DNA of 64,000 nt from Candidatus Villigracilis affinis (lineage in GTDB: Bacteria > Chloroflexota > Anaerolineae > Anaerolineales > Villigracilaceae). The position numbers and the translations under genes were made by a program. The notes under the pieces were generated by a model that saw only the letters and a program-made list of their open reading frames with translations, did no database searches and was not told the DNA's origin. Positions within the stretch are counted from its first letter, which is position 1. Every line of letters starts with the position of its first letter. The DNA lies in NCBI GenBank assembly GCA_016718275.1, contig JADKEA010000005.1, positions 210,997-274,996 on the forward strand, read 5' to 3'. Shown here piece by piece: positions 33,580-42,803 of the stretch.

Positions 33580-33939
33580 TCAACCGCTTAGCAGGGTTGA
33601 TATCCGAAGAGAGAGTTCATCGAGATTAAATGGCTTGGCAAGGTAGTCATTCGCGCCAAAAGATGTTGCCTTACTGTTGCTGTCAGCCATGGCTGTGATG
33701 ATCAGGATGGGGGTCCGCACGAAAGCGGGGTCTGCACGTAACATGCTGCACAGGGTGAATCCATCTGGCGGAGGCATCATCAGGTCAAGGATGAAGAGGT
33801 CGGGATGCTCATCGTTTGCCAAAATGATGGCCTTTGAGCTGTGCGTGGTTGCGATGACCTCATGACCTTCCACGGAAAGGTATCTCTTTAATAATGTTAT
33901 GACTTGCGGGTCGTCGTCTACGATCATTATTTTAGCCAT
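33580..33939 (-). CDS. Stand-alone response regulator receiver protein 3
   Basis: The protein has 119 residues and one receiver domain (IVDDD, LFILDLMMPPPDGF, ILIITAMAD, NDYLAKPF). Compared with receiver 1, two residues are missing in the loop before the conserved Lys (SFGANDYL against AFGAGADDYL), which shortens the beta4-alpha4/beta5 region. Otherwise the sequence is close to receiver 1, suggesting local duplication. GGAAGATGC precedes the ATG. Confidence 0.92.
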   Translation of the reverse strand: MAKIMIVDDDPQVITLLKRYLSVEGHEVIATTHSSKAIILANDEHPDLFILDLMMPPPDGFTLCSMLRADPAFVRTPILIITAMADSNSKATSFGANDYLAKPFNLDELSLRISTLLSG

Positions 33940-34006
33940 TGCATCTTCCCAATATTTATGAAATTCTTCTCAATCATACAATTAAAAAGTTAATGGCGCA
34001 AGCAAT

Positions 34007-34876
34007 TCATCCATTTTTGATGTGGTAGGCGGGGTGCGCGTACTCCCACCATTCACAAGCTTGCAGGTATTCATCCAGTAGGGCGTCGCTGATCGGCATA
34101 TTTACTCTATGTGCCGCGCGCCATGCCAAAAAACCGAATGTGGGGCGGGCTGTTTTGTAGATTTCCAGGACCAGCCTGCCAATAGGTCCACACTGAACAT
34201 TAAAACCTGTTTTTTCAAATTCTTCGAAAATTGCCATGTAATCGAAATTAACCCTGCGAAACGTCGGAACCCATCCCTGACCATTTCCTTCCAGGAGCAT
34301 GTAGCTGGCGGAAAATATGCCGTCAAGCGGCACGCCAACCGAGCCAGGGTTGAAGATGCGCCATTTGCCCGCCTGACGATCCATTGGCAGGTGGGTGTGT
34401 CCACAAATCACGAAATCGGCTTCCACTGTTGAAAGCAGGCCTTCGATTTCCTGATCCGTCATTGTCCAGTAGATGGATTCCCAGGAACTGTTGGGCGAAC
34501 CGTGAAACACCTGAATGGGAGGCGCATCGTCAAAACGCAGGTTCAGCGTGTCGGGCCACGTGGCGATGACGTTTTTCAGTTCGGGATCGATGCGTTGATT
34601 TGTCCACAAAGTTGGAGCAAATTGGACGGGATCAGCCCAATCGGCGGGAGCCCGAGGCGTTCCATAATCCAGAAGAAAATATTCGTTGTTTCCGCGAACG
34701 ACAGGCCAGCCGTTATCGATCACGATCTTCGCAGTCTGATTGGAACTTGGCCCAAAATTGATCACATCTCCTGCGACAATGATTTGGTCTACATCATCTT
34801 GTCTTAAGTCGGAAAGTACTGCTTCAAGTGCGGGTAGATTTCCGTGAATGTCGGAGAGGATCGCAAGTTTTGTCAT
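34007..34876 (-). CDS. Metallophosphoesterase (calcineurin-like)
   Basis: The protein has 289 residues. All metal-binding blocks of the MJ0936/YfcE branch are present: LAILSDIHGNLPALEAVL, IIVAGDVINFGP, VVRGNNEYFL, QVFHGSP and FVICGHTHLPMDR, then NPGSVGVP. These enzymes are metal-dependent phosphodiesterases with varied substrates. The C-terminal 80 residues (from about FDYMAIFEEFEKTGF) are an extra helical tail not needed for the fold. The start at 34876 is the Met directly before the first beta-strand. Confidence 0.92.
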   Translation of the reverse strand: MTKLAILSDIHGNLPALEAVLSDLRQDDVDQIIVAGDVINFGPSSNQTAKIVIDNGWPVVRGNNEYFLLDYGTPRAPADWADPVQFAPTLWTNQRIDPELKNVIATWPDTLNLRFDDAPPIQVFHGSPNSSWESIYWTMTDQEIEGLLSTVEADFVICGHTHLPMDRQAGKWRIFNPGSVGVPLDGIFSASYMLLEGNGQGWVPTFRRVNFDYMAIFEEFEKTGFNVQCGPIGRLVLEIYKTARPTFGFLAWRAAHRVNMPISDALLDEYLQACEWWEYAHPAYHIKNG

Positions 34877-34902
34877 GCTGTAAAGCCTTGAAAGCAAATT
34901 GA

Positions 34903-36036
34903 TTATTCTGCTTTTTTCTTTATCGCATTGCTGATCTGTTTCGCTTCCATTGCGATCTCGCGCAGCATACCAGTGGGGGAGACGTAATACCCGCAGAAGT
35001 ACAAACCTGGGGTCGATGCCTCGCGTCCCGTGGAGATCGGCGTGCCATTTTCATCGTATGCTGACTTTTCATGCAAAAATGTATTGACTCTTGGATGATA
35101 GCCCGTCGCCAGAATCACCGCATCGAACTCCGCTTCTTTTCCATCGGTGAATTTGATCTTGTTTTCTGCGAAATTCTCCACCCCCGAATACACGGTGACA
35201 TGTCCTTCGCGGATCAGTTTCATTGTGCCGATATCGATCAACGGGATGTGTTTTTCATTTTTGATCTGTGTGGCTGGGCCGTATGGCAATTTGCGAAGAC
35301 CGTATTTCGTGATATCCCCTATGACGGCCCGCAAGATCGGCGCGTTCATTGCATCTGCCATCCAGGCTGGCATGATGTTTTGTACAATGCCGATCGAGAG
35401 GATGGGAATCCCTGCAAGTTCCTTTGGGATGACATTCACTGCATTTCGAACAGCAATGCTCGGTCTTGCGCCATGTTCGAACAGGTCAATGGCGATCTCG
35501 CCGCCAGAGTTGCCAAACCCAACGACCAGAACGCGTTGTCCCTTGAATGGCGCGCCATTTTTATATTCAGAACTATGGATGATTTTGCCTTTGAATAATT
35601 CCCGTCCCTGCCATTCTGGGGTGAATGGTTCGCGGGCATATCCTGTGGCGATCACAAGATTGGATGCATGGTAGAGCGTGTCCTGGGTCTTGATCTCCCA
35701 GCGACCATTTTCTTTTCGCGCAGAATTCACTTGCTGGTTGAAGCGGATGTCCAAATCAAATTTTTGGGCGTACGCCTCAAGATAACCAACCAGCTGATCG
35801 CGCGATGGGTAACGCGGATATTCTTTTGGGAATGGCGCAAAGGGTAATTCGGAATTTCTTTTATCGGTATGTAAATGAAGCCGATCATAGTGCCGCCGCC
35901 AGACCGACCCCACCTGGCTGCTTTGTTCGAGAATTATGGCTTGAACCCCAGCCTGTTTTAGGCAGGCTCCAGCCGCCAGCCCCGCCGGGCCCGCACCGAT
36001 GATGATCGTATTATTATCAAGTTTTGGAGTGGACAT
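34903..36036 (-). CDS. FAD-dependent monooxygenase, YUCCA/FMO-like
   Basis: The protein has 377 residues. The FAD-binding motif is IIIGAGPAGLAAGACLKQAG at the N-terminus, followed by GSVWRRHYDRLHLHTD and, in the middle, the NADPH-binding motif VLVVGFGNSGGEIA. Later, FDAVILATGYHPRV is the ATG motif of flavin monooxygenases, and SPTGMLREIAMEA closes the FAD site. The set is closest to plant-YUCCA-like class B monooxygenases that oxidise small molecules. An in-frame extension back to 36255 lacks homology and is ignored. The substrate is unknown. Confidence 0.9.
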   Translation of the reverse strand: MSTPKLDNNTIIIGAGPAGLAAGACLKQAGVQAIILEQSSQVGSVWRRHYDRLHLHTDKRNSELPFAPFPKEYPRYPSRDQLVGYLEAYAQKFDLDIRFNQQVNSARKENGRWEIKTQDTLYHASNLVIATGYAREPFTPEWQGRELFKGKIIHSSEYKNGAPFKGQRVLVVGFGNSGGEIAIDLFEHGARPSIAVRNAVNVIPKELAGIPILSIGIVQNIMPAWMADAMNAPILRAVIGDITKYGLRKLPYGPATQIKNEKHIPLIDIGTMKLIREGHVTVYSGVENFAENKIKFTDGKEAEFDAVILATGYHPRVNTFLHEKSAYDENGTPISTGREASTPGLYFCGYYVSPTGMLREIAMEAKQISNAIKKKAE

Positions 36037-36254
36037 GCGCCCAAGTGTACCGCAGATGTCCCGCTGTTTTACTGCCGCCCTAATATGTTTCGATTCATTG
36101 TCAATCCCCAATACTGAATGAGATTTCGCCCTATATCGGAACGCCTCGCACAATTTGTTATTAATCCTCATAAAAAGATGATGATATATAGCAGGTGTAA
36201 ATGGTCGAATTTGGCGTAGAATAAAGTTGACGTGGATACTTAAGGAGAAATGCA

Positions 36255-36956
36255 ATGCCTAAACGACATTTTGAAATTCATTACGCAGATCGGATCGGTT
36301 GGCTGCGGGCGGCTGTTTTAGGAGCCAATGATGGGATTGTTTCAACAGCCAGCCTGGTAGTGGGCGTGGCGGCGGCGAGTGCTGTCCGCGGTGATGTGAT
36401 GATCGCGGGGATCGCTGGGATGGTTGCTGGAGCCATGTCCATGGCGGCCGGGGAATATGTTTCTGTCAGTTCACAAGCAGACACTGAAAAAGCAGATCTG
36501 GAACGCGAGAAAAAGGAACTTGCGACTGATAGCGCTGGTGAACACCGGGAACTTGCCAACATCTACATAAAGCGGGGGCTGGATCCCGCTTTGGCAAAAA
36601 AGGTTTCAGAGCAGTTGATGGCCCATGATGCCTTGATGGCGCATGCGCGCGATGAACTTGGCCTGAGTGAAATCCATACCGCTCAGCCCATTCAGGCAGC
36701 GCTTGCTTCAGCCTTATCCTTTGCAGTGGGGGCGGTGCTGCCATTGCTTGCGGTCTTGCTCGCACCGTCAAATTTAATGATCCCATTGGTGGTGGGCAGC
36801 TCGTTATTTTTTCTGGCATTGATGGGAGTGTTGGCGGCGTATCTTGGCGGTGCAAATATTTGGATCGGTGCATTACGCGTTACATTTTGGGGATTACTCG
36901 CTATGCTGGCAACTGCTCTGGTAGGGAGATTATTCGGAACCAATGTTGCTGGGTAG
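36255..36956 (+). CDS. VIT1/CCC1 family iron or manganese transporter
   Basis: The protein has 233 residues and five transmembrane helices. The first helix has the family signature RAAVLGANDGIVSTASLVVG, the second has AGAMSMAAGEYVSVSSQAD, and a cytoplasmic acidic helix pair (EKADLEREKKELA ... MAHDALMAHARDELGL) carries the metal-binding residues. Relatives move Fe2+ or Mn2+ out of the cytosol. AAGGAG lies 6 bases upstream of the ATG. It is a single-gene unit, divergent from the flavin monooxygenase. Confidence 0.92.
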   Translation: MPKRHFEIHYADRIGWLRAAVLGANDGIVSTASLVVGVAAASAVRGDVMIAGIAGMVAGAMSMAAGEYVSVSSQADTEKADLEREKKELATDSAGEHRELANIYIKRGLDPALAKKVSEQLMAHDALMAHARDELGLSEIHTAQPIQAALASALSFAVGAVLPLLAVLLAPSNLMIPLVVGSSLFFLALMGVLAAYLGGANIWIGALRVTFWGLLAMLATALVGRLFGTNVAG

Positions 36957-36979
36957 GTAAGAAAGGCCGTAATTTTTAT

Positions 36980-37172
36980 GCGTTTTCAAACGCCTTTTCA
37001 ATTAATTTAATCTAAGTTGCCACCTTGTCTTCTAAAATCTCCCTCACCCCGTCCGATATGAATATTTTATCGGGACGATTTCCCCTCTCCCGTTGTGTTG
37101 ACGGTTCGACTTCCGCTCACCGTCCCGAAACAGTGGGGGAATTGAACGGGACACCGCGATAATCTATTGAAA
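36980..37172. other. Intergenic region with inverted repeats
   Basis: A small hairpin (GCGTTTTCAAACGC, 36980-36993, then CTTTT) may end the VIT1 transcript. It is followed by about 130 bases with several copies of CGTCCCG/CGGGACG-like words in both orientations (37055-37150), capable of folding. No gene is visible. Confidence 0.45.
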
Positions 37173-37988
37173 TTAAAAACGCTCGAAGACGGCCTGAATC
37201 ATCACAATGCGCTCTTCTTCATCATTGCGTTTGTCCGCAGCTCTGATTTCGGCCAGCAGATCAGCTCCCATTACAAGATTTTGGATGGTATGTGTGTTTG
37301 TCGTACCTGGCGCAGCCGATTTTTCTTGCGTGACATCATCCCACTTGCGGGTTTGAAACCCCGTCGACTCGATCAAGGCGCGTATCTCTTCAGGTTTACG
37401 CAGAAAGTTTCCTGTTCCATCGCGTGACCACATGACGGGAAAGATGAGCGGCTGCCTGGGGCCAGCCATCGGCTCCTGAGTGGCGAACAAGCCATTCGGT
37501 CGAATGACGCGGTAAATTTCCGCATATAGCCTTTCCTTATCCATGATGTTCATGCCCGAGTTTTGAGTCCAGACGACGTCAAAGGCGTGATCTTCGAAAG
37601 GAAGTTCCAATGCACTGCCAGCCTGATGGGTCACATGGTCATTGAGGTGCATCAGGTCCGTGAGCATTCTGCCCGCCAGCACATAAGATTCCGCGAGATC
37701 GATCACAGTGACATGACAGCCGAACTCAATCGCCAGCGTGCGCGCAGGTCCGCCCAGCCCGCCGCCGACATCAAGGACCTTCATGCCTGATTTCAAGTCG
37801 GCGAGACGCGCGAGGCGGGTTGTGAACCCTTTGCCGCCGCGATGAAATTGATCCAGCGGAGCGAGGTCTTCGAGGGTGAGTGTGTCCAGCGGTTTGCCTG
37901 AGGCAATCAACGCATCATAAATGGTCTGACTTAGCCCATCCCGATCCCAGTGATCTTTGATTTCCTGCATAGCGTGGTCATTGTTCAT
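37173..37988 (-). CDS. SAM-dependent methyltransferase (class I)
   Basis: The protein has 271 residues. The SAM motif I is KVLDVGGGLGGPARTLA (near 70), the acidic loop is VTVIDLAESYV, and motif post-I/II reads FDVVWTQNSGMNIMDKERL. The layout matches the UbiE/sarcosine-dimethylglycine type methyltransferases, and the Q-N-x-x-M-N-I segment is typical for enzymes acting on small amines or lipids. It lies 30 bases after the VWA gene stop codon position on the same strand. The substrate is not known. Confidence 0.9.
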   Translation of the reverse strand: MNNDHAMQEIKDHWDRDGLSQTIYDALIASGKPLDTLTLEDLAPLDQFHRGGKGFTTRLARLADLKSGMKVLDVGGGLGGPARTLAIEFGCHVTVIDLAESYVLAGRMLTDLMHLNDHVTHQAGSALELPFEDHAFDVVWTQNSGMNIMDKERLYAEIYRVIRPNGLFATQEPMAGPRQPLIFPVMWSRDGTGNFLRKPEEIRALIESTGFQTRKWDDVTQEKSAAPGTTNTHTIQNLVMGADLLAEIRAADKRNDEEERIVMIQAVFERF

Positions 37989-38018
37989 GCGTGTCTCTTT
38001 TTTATTTCTAAAACATAG

Positions 38019-39398
38019 TCATGATCCCGTCATCAGATTATCCACTGCATTCGCCAGCTCCCGTAAATTACTGACCTTCAATACGTTGTTGCAGAGCGGT
38101 GCGTATTTTGCCATATCGCTGTCGCCCTGCCACATGGCCGGGGGTTCAGGATTCAGCCAAATGGTTCGGGTGGCGCGGCGGGTCATCAAGGAGAAAATGT
38201 CAATACATGGGTCGTTGTAGTTGTTACGTCCGTCGCCAACGATAATAAGAGTTGTCCCGCTGTTCAACGTATCAAGGTATTCATGGTTGAAGTTGTCGAG
38301 TGCCCGGCCGAGGTCGGTATTGTAATGTCCGCTGGGCATGCGCCATAAAACAGACTGGATCGCTTCATCGGCATTTGCGCCGTTGAAATCCTCAGAGATG
38401 GATTCAAGATGGTCGATGAATGCGAAAGCATCTGTCTTGCGCACCTGTCCCTGCAGCGCAAAAAGAAAACTTAACATCAACTCCGAGCAAAATCGCATGG
38501 ATGTGCTCACGTCACAGATGACCACGATCTTCGGTTTACGCACACGATCTTTATATTTGATCTCCATCGGCACACCGTGATATTTCAGGTTCGCGCGGAT
38601 GGTCGCCTTCGGATCCATATGTCCGCTTTTCATGCGCTTTTGACGCAGGGCGATGCGTGTCCGTAGAACAGCCGCGAGTCGTTTCACTTCACGCTGCAAA
38701 ACTTTTTTATCGGCATCCGTCAATGCCTGAAAAGGGCGGTTCATCAAATTATCGATATTCTCGTCTCGCGGCCTTTCACTCATGTTTTCTGCAAGCCGTT
38801 GACCGGCAAACTGTTCAATCTGTTCCTGCATTCCCTGCATGTTTTGCTGAATCATATTGCGGATTTGCTCGATGCGTTCGCGGTTCATTCCCATCTGCTG
38901 GAGTTGCTCCATCAACTCGCGCATCGCCTTCTGGATTTCAGGGAACGCCATCGCGCGCATCATGCGCTGTGCCATCCAGTTTTGATAATTGAGATCGTCC
39001 GCCTGATTCAACCCAACGAGTTGACCCAGCGCTTCTAATTCGGACTTCGTGAGCGGCTCGCCATTCATCAGCCTTTCCATACGCTGACGAAGATTCTCCG
39101 TAAACTGCTTCAATGCCTCCGCCAGCGTTTGAATTTCTTCTGGCGTAAGGTCGTCTGTTGGATTCCCGCCCATCATCGGCGGCTGCCCCGTGCCGAAGAA
39201 AAGCGGAAATAGTTTTTCAAATGTGGGCAGGTCTTTCACATCTTTGATAAGCGTGGCCTGTAAGGATAAACGGAATTGCTCGCGGTCTTGAATTCCCATC
39301 AAATCCACGGCGGAAAATGCCTCGGCAGATTCGGCCAAAGACACACGCACTCCGCTGGCGCGCAAGGCTGCAATTAATTGTAAGATTCGGGATTCCAT
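38019..39398 (-). CDS. VWA domain protein, CoxE-like
   Basis: The protein has 459 residues. A helical N-terminal half of about 270 residues with Met/Gln-rich coiled-coil segments (ELMEQLQQMGMNRERIEQI) is followed by a von Willebrand A domain with the metal site IVVICDVSTSMRFCSELML and a later LIIVGDGRNNYND. CoxE-type VWA proteins work with MoxR AAA+ ATPases in metallo-enzyme maturation. The likely MoxR partner is encoded 2.4 kb upstream on the same strand (41841-42803), separated by a sulfotransferase and a deacetylase. Confidence 0.9.
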   Translation of the reverse strand: MESRILQLIAALRASGVRVSLAESAEAFSAVDLMGIQDREQFRLSLQATLIKDVKDLPTFEKLFPLFFGTGQPPMMGGNPTDDLTPEEIQTLAEALKQFTENLRQRMERLMNGEPLTKSELEALGQLVGLNQADDLNYQNWMAQRMMRAMAFPEIQKAMRELMEQLQQMGMNRERIEQIRNMIQQNMQGMQEQIEQFAGQRLAENMSERPRDENIDNLMNRPFQALTDADKKVLQREVKRLAAVLRTRIALRQKRMKSGHMDPKATIRANLKYHGVPMEIKYKDRVRKPKIVVICDVSTSMRFCSELMLSFLFALQGQVRKTDAFAFIDHLESISEDFNGANADEAIQSVLWRMPSGHYNTDLGRALDNFNHEYLDTLNSGTTLIIVGDGRNNYNDPCIDIFSLMTRRATRTIWLNPEPPAMWQGDSDMAKYAPLCNNVLKVSNLRELANAVDNLMTGS

Positions 39399-39442
39399 GG
39401 TTCAGTTACTCCATCAAGACAGGCCTGTAAGGTCCTGTCAAT

Positions 39443-40336
39443 TTAATGCATCAATTCTTTTCGCAGATCCTCGTATGAATTCAATCCGATCTTTGGTGTG
39501 ATCTCGTTTTTCCAAATTTCATCCAATTCCTGCTTGATATTTTCTGGCACCGATAACTTCGCACTGCCGACCTGCCCATCCCGCACCTTGGAGAGTTGAC
39601 CGTCCACGGGCAGCCGCATCGCTGCGCTGCGTTTCTCGCGGATGATGTGGTCTTCAAACTGATCTTCGTGCGCCTGCATGAACTTGATGTCTGACTGCCT
39701 GACGACGATCTCTTTCAACTCATCATCGAGCGGAATGCCGATAAATTCTGCCACCCGTTCAACGGTCCGAGGCAGATCCGCTTTCATGTTTTCGAAACAC
39801 AACGGCAGGACGTTTTTATCATTGCGATATTCCCACAGTGCTGTGATGTGCTTGAAAACAGCGCGCCCGGGCAGGTGGTGTTCCTTTGCGAAAGTCTCGA
39901 TGTCAATGGACCCCTTCTCGAAGAAGAAGCCCTCGAAAAAATAATAGTGAGAAAGAAGCGCATCTTTCGGCTCGCGTAACACCGCAATGTATTTGCCGCC
40001 CTTTGGCACTTCGTCCATGGTACTGTGCGTTTTAAACGCGCGCGGATGAGCGACCTGCGGTGCGTAAATGTCGATACCTGTGTCGTGTGCCATATTGATC
40101 CACGGGACGACGCGTGTGATCTCATCGAAGTCCATCGAGCCGCGTGTTCTTAATCCATGCACGATCTGCTGCATCCAGGTTGTCCCGCATTTGGGAGGCG
40201 TGACGATGAATACATCCGTGGGGTCAGGTTTGTAATCAAGTCCCTTTTGCCATCCCTCTGTCGTTGAAAAAGCCTTCATGCGTTCCTGCATGTCTTGTAT
40301 CGTGGTCGGGCGTGTAAATCTTTCCTGGTCGGTCAT
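39443..40336 (-). CDS. Sulfotransferase (Sulfotransfer_1 type)
   Basis: The protein has 297 residues. The PAPS-binding loop is FIVTPPKCGTTWMQQIV (near 44), the 3'-phosphate site is IAVLREPKDALLSHYYFFEG, and near the C-terminus IREKRSAAMRLPV takes the place of the RKG-type loop. Such enzymes transfer sulfate from PAPS to hydroxyl groups of lipids, steroids or glycans. The protein is cytoplasmic and close in layout to eukaryotic cytosolic sulfotransferases. Its neighbours give no clear acceptor. Confidence 0.92.
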   Translation of the reverse strand: MTDQERFTRPTTIQDMQERMKAFSTTEGWQKGLDYKPDPTDVFIVTPPKCGTTWMQQIVHGLRTRGSMDFDEITRVVPWINMAHDTGIDIYAPQVAHPRAFKTHSTMDEVPKGGKYIAVLREPKDALLSHYYFFEGFFFEKGSIDIETFAKEHHLPGRAVFKHITALWEYRNDKNVLPLCFENMKADLPRTVERVAEFIGIPLDDELKEIVVRQSDIKFMQAHEDQFEDHIIREKRSAAMRLPVDGQLSKVRDGQVGSAKLSVPENIKQELDEIWKNEITPKIGLNSYEDLRKELMH

Positions 40337-40403
40337 TTTGGTTACCTCTAAAATATGGATTGAATCACCGTACAGATTTTATATTAAGCAGCTGGTTATA
40401 TCA

Positions 40404-41600
40404 TTACGGCTGGCCGCCTGCTTGAATTTTTTGAATTAGATCGACTTTCTCGCTACTCGCCGAGAAAACGAATTGCTCAGTCACATAAACGCCTTGCGGA
40501 CATTCACTGCTTTGGATCATATCCAATATCTGTCTGGCAAGATAGCTCGGATATTTGCTTTGACTTTCACTGAGCGGCCCGATCTTGCACGACTTCGCGG
40601 CTGGATATTTATCCTTGTTCTCCACAAGATAATCGATTGCTTCGAGATTCGCAACGATGCGCGGCAGGTTCGCGGGATTGAATTTTCGCGCGTAGGGCGG
40701 CTTGAGAAAATCTGGGCGCGTGATGTAGTCGATGTTGAAAATGGCTTGCACTTTCCTTCCATCGGGATCCACGTAGCCATAAAGGGCGGTCTGCGAATCA
40801 TCCCAGCGGGGCGCCCTGCCGCCAGGGAGAGCCACCATATTCCGCAATTTGGGAATCAGGTCCGCGCGATGAACGAGCGTTAACAATTTCCGTAGTTGTT
40901 CATCGTTCCAGCGAAGTTCCGCAGTCACGCCGAGTCCATCTGTATTCTTCAAGTTGACATGCCGAAACGTGTGGTTGTAGATCATGGCATCATGTTCGAT
41001 GCACCACACGATCACGTTTGCCAGTTGAATATCCTGTTCCACCATGCTGCCCTCGCCATAAGGCTTGTCTCCGAGGTTTGCGAACAGCGCCCAGTGAAAT
41101 CCGAATTCGGGATGTCTTTGGTAGAAATCCCAAGCCACGCCGAGTCCTGTGTTTTTAGCAGGATCCCCGTCGGGAGTCAGTGTAATTTGATTCCTGAAGA
41201 AGACATCGTCCATGCTGAAGATGACCGGGCGTTTCCCGTCAGGCACGCGGATATCGCCTGCCAGCCATCTTTCAAGCGATACGGATACATATCCACTGCG
41301 GTAAAGGCTTTCCAATTCCTCTTCAAAATCCAGCCTGCTGACCAGGCTATAAGTAGATGGTCTGTTGGTTTTGAACTTGTGATAAGTAAGGATGGCCGCT
41401 GCGGGCTGGCTTTCCCAAACCGTGGCAGTAATATAAAACGGAGGCTGTGTCGGTGCCGCAGTATCCTTGGGAGCAGGGGACGGGGTTGGAGTTGAGGCGG
41501 GAAGCCTTTGCGTGGTTTGTGCAGATCTGGCTGTGGGTGCTCCCAGCGAGAGGGTGAGCATGGCAAGAAAGGCAATGATGTGAAGTGTGTTTGGCCGCAT
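40404..41600 (-). CDS. Secreted polysaccharide-deacetylase-like protein
   Basis: The protein has 398 residues. The signal peptide (about 1-27, FLAMLTLSLGAPTARSA) is followed by a Pro/Thr-rich linker and a NodB/CE4-like catalytic domain. The domain shows AAILTYHKF, VIFSMDDVFFRNQ (in place of the TFDDG motif) and AMIYNHTFRHVNL (the HxxxH-type zinc motif). Two Cys residues near the end could form a disulfide. CE4 enzymes remove N- or O-acetyl groups from polysaccharides; the altered DDG motif makes catalytic activity uncertain. Confidence 0.75.
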   Translation of the reverse strand: MRPNTLHIIAFLAMLTLSLGAPTARSAQTTQRLPASTPTPSPAPKDTAAPTQPPFYITATVWESQPAAAILTYHKFKTNRPSTYSLVSRLDFEEELESLYRSGYVSVSLERWLAGDIRVPDGKRPVIFSMDDVFFRNQITLTPDGDPAKNTGLGVAWDFYQRHPEFGFHWALFANLGDKPYGEGSMVEQDIQLANVIVWCIEHDAMIYNHTFRHVNLKNTDGLGVTAELRWNDEQLRKLLTLVHRADLIPKLRNMVALPGGRAPRWDDSQTALYGYVDPDGRKVQAIFNIDYITRPDFLKPPYARKFNPANLPRIVANLEAIDYLVENKDKYPAAKSCKIGPLSESQSKYPSYLARQILDMIQSSECPQGVYVTEQFVFSASSEKVDLIQKIQAGGQP

Positions 41601-41840
41601 GATAGGAATCTCAGCGCCGTCACCTCATTTTATGGAAACCCTTCCAGATCTTAGGGTGATTTTTCCCTGTTCTTTTTTCTGCGTTGGGAGATTTCGTGGA
41701 AAGCCATGCCGATATTGGGATTCTCTTTTAGAAATACCCGCGATGGCAACGATCCAGCCAAAAGGAAGATGGTTTTTAATGGTGCGGCAAACCTATTATG
41801 GCGGTCTTTTGGCGGATTGTTCATTGTAGTAGTATTGCCA

Positions 41841-42803
41841 TCAGTTCCCGGAGAATCTTCCGAAATCATCTGCTGGTCTTTGTTTGGGGTGTTGCGGCGG
41901 ATTAAGCATCTGCCGTTTTGCTTTTTGCAAATCTGCTTCGTGTTTGAGCAGAACCGAAAGAGTATCTTCCAAAATGGTTTTATCCAAATTGGATGCATTC
42001 AACGCCACTAGTGCATTTGCCCAATCCAGAGTCTCACTGATGGAGGGAGACTTGCGCATGTCTGCCTTGCGGAGTCTTTGCACGAATTCCACGGCTTGCT
42101 GTGCCAGTTTTGGATTCAGGTCTGGCACCTTCAAGCGCACAACTGCCAATTCTTCCTGAAGATTCGGGTAATCAATAAACAAATACAAACAGCGGCGTTT
42201 CAACGCTTCAGATAACTCGCGGGTGTTGTTGGAGGTCAGAATCACAAACGGTTTGTGCTTTGCTGAAAGAGTCCCCAGCTCGGGCACAGACACCTGAAAA
42301 TCGCTCAAGATTTCGAGCAGGAAGGCTTCAAACTCCGCATCTGCACGGTCGATTTCATCGATCAATAATACCGTCGGTTTTTCGCTCAAGATCGCCTTCA
42401 ACAGCGGACGTTGCAGCAAAAAGCGATTGGAGAAAAAGACATCTTCCTCTTTTGCCAATCTATCCGCTGCCTCGGTCAAGGAGTCAGCTTTGCCAAGCGT
42501 GTCGTTCAATTTATCGCGCAGCAATTGCGTGTATAGCAGCTGCTTGGAATATTCCCATTCATACAGCGCTTTGGATTCATCCAACCCTTCATAGCATTGC
42601 AAGCGGATCAACTCACGGCCTGTTGCCGCTGCTATCCCTTTGGCTAATTCCGTTTTGCCCACTCCAGCTGGCCCTTCGGCGAGAAGCGGCTTTCCCAATT
42701 TCTGGGCGAGATAGACGATCGTCGCGATTTCGTCTGATGCGATGTACTTTTGTTTCGAGAGTTCACTTTTTACGGTCTTGGTGGAATCAAATACGGTTGT
42801 CAT
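41841..42803 (-). CDS. MoxR family AAA+ ATPase
   Basis: The protein has 320 residues. Walker A is GPAGVGKTELAKGIA, Walker B is VLLIDEIDRADAEFEAFLLE, sensor 1 is FVILTSNNTRELSEALKRRC, and FIDYPNLQEE follows as in MoxR proteins. MoxR ATPases act with VWA proteins as chaperones for assembling metal or multi-subunit enzymes. A CoxE-like VWA protein is encoded downstream on the same strand. The gene's start overlaps the end of the preceding small gene by 17 bases. Confidence 0.93.
   Translation of the reverse strand: MTTVFDSTKTVKSELSKQKYIASDEIATIVYLAQKLGKPLLAEGPAGVGKTELAKGIAAATGRELIRLQCYEGLDESKALYEWEYSKQLLYTQLLRDKLNDTLGKADSLTEAADRLAKEEDVFFSNRFLLQRPLLKAILSEKPTVLLIDEIDRADAEFEAFLLEILSDFQVSVPELGTLSAKHKPFVILTSNNTRELSEALKRRCLYLFIDYPNLQEELAVVRLKVPDLNPKLAQQAVEFVQRLRKADMRKSPSISETLDWANALVALNASNLDKTILEDTLSVLLKHEADLQKAKRQMLNPPQHPKQRPADDFGRFSGN

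Noticed and set aside
34903..36255. 73-residue N-terminal extension of the flavin monooxygenase
   Set aside because: FAD-binding proteins begin directly at the GxGxxG strand; the extension lacks any similarity and overlaps the promoter region of the VIT1-like gene.
41651..41824. Small 57-residue minus-strand frame after the MoxR gene
   Set aside because: There is no ribosome binding site, no recognisable motif, and nothing else supports coding; I left the 240-base gap unannotated.
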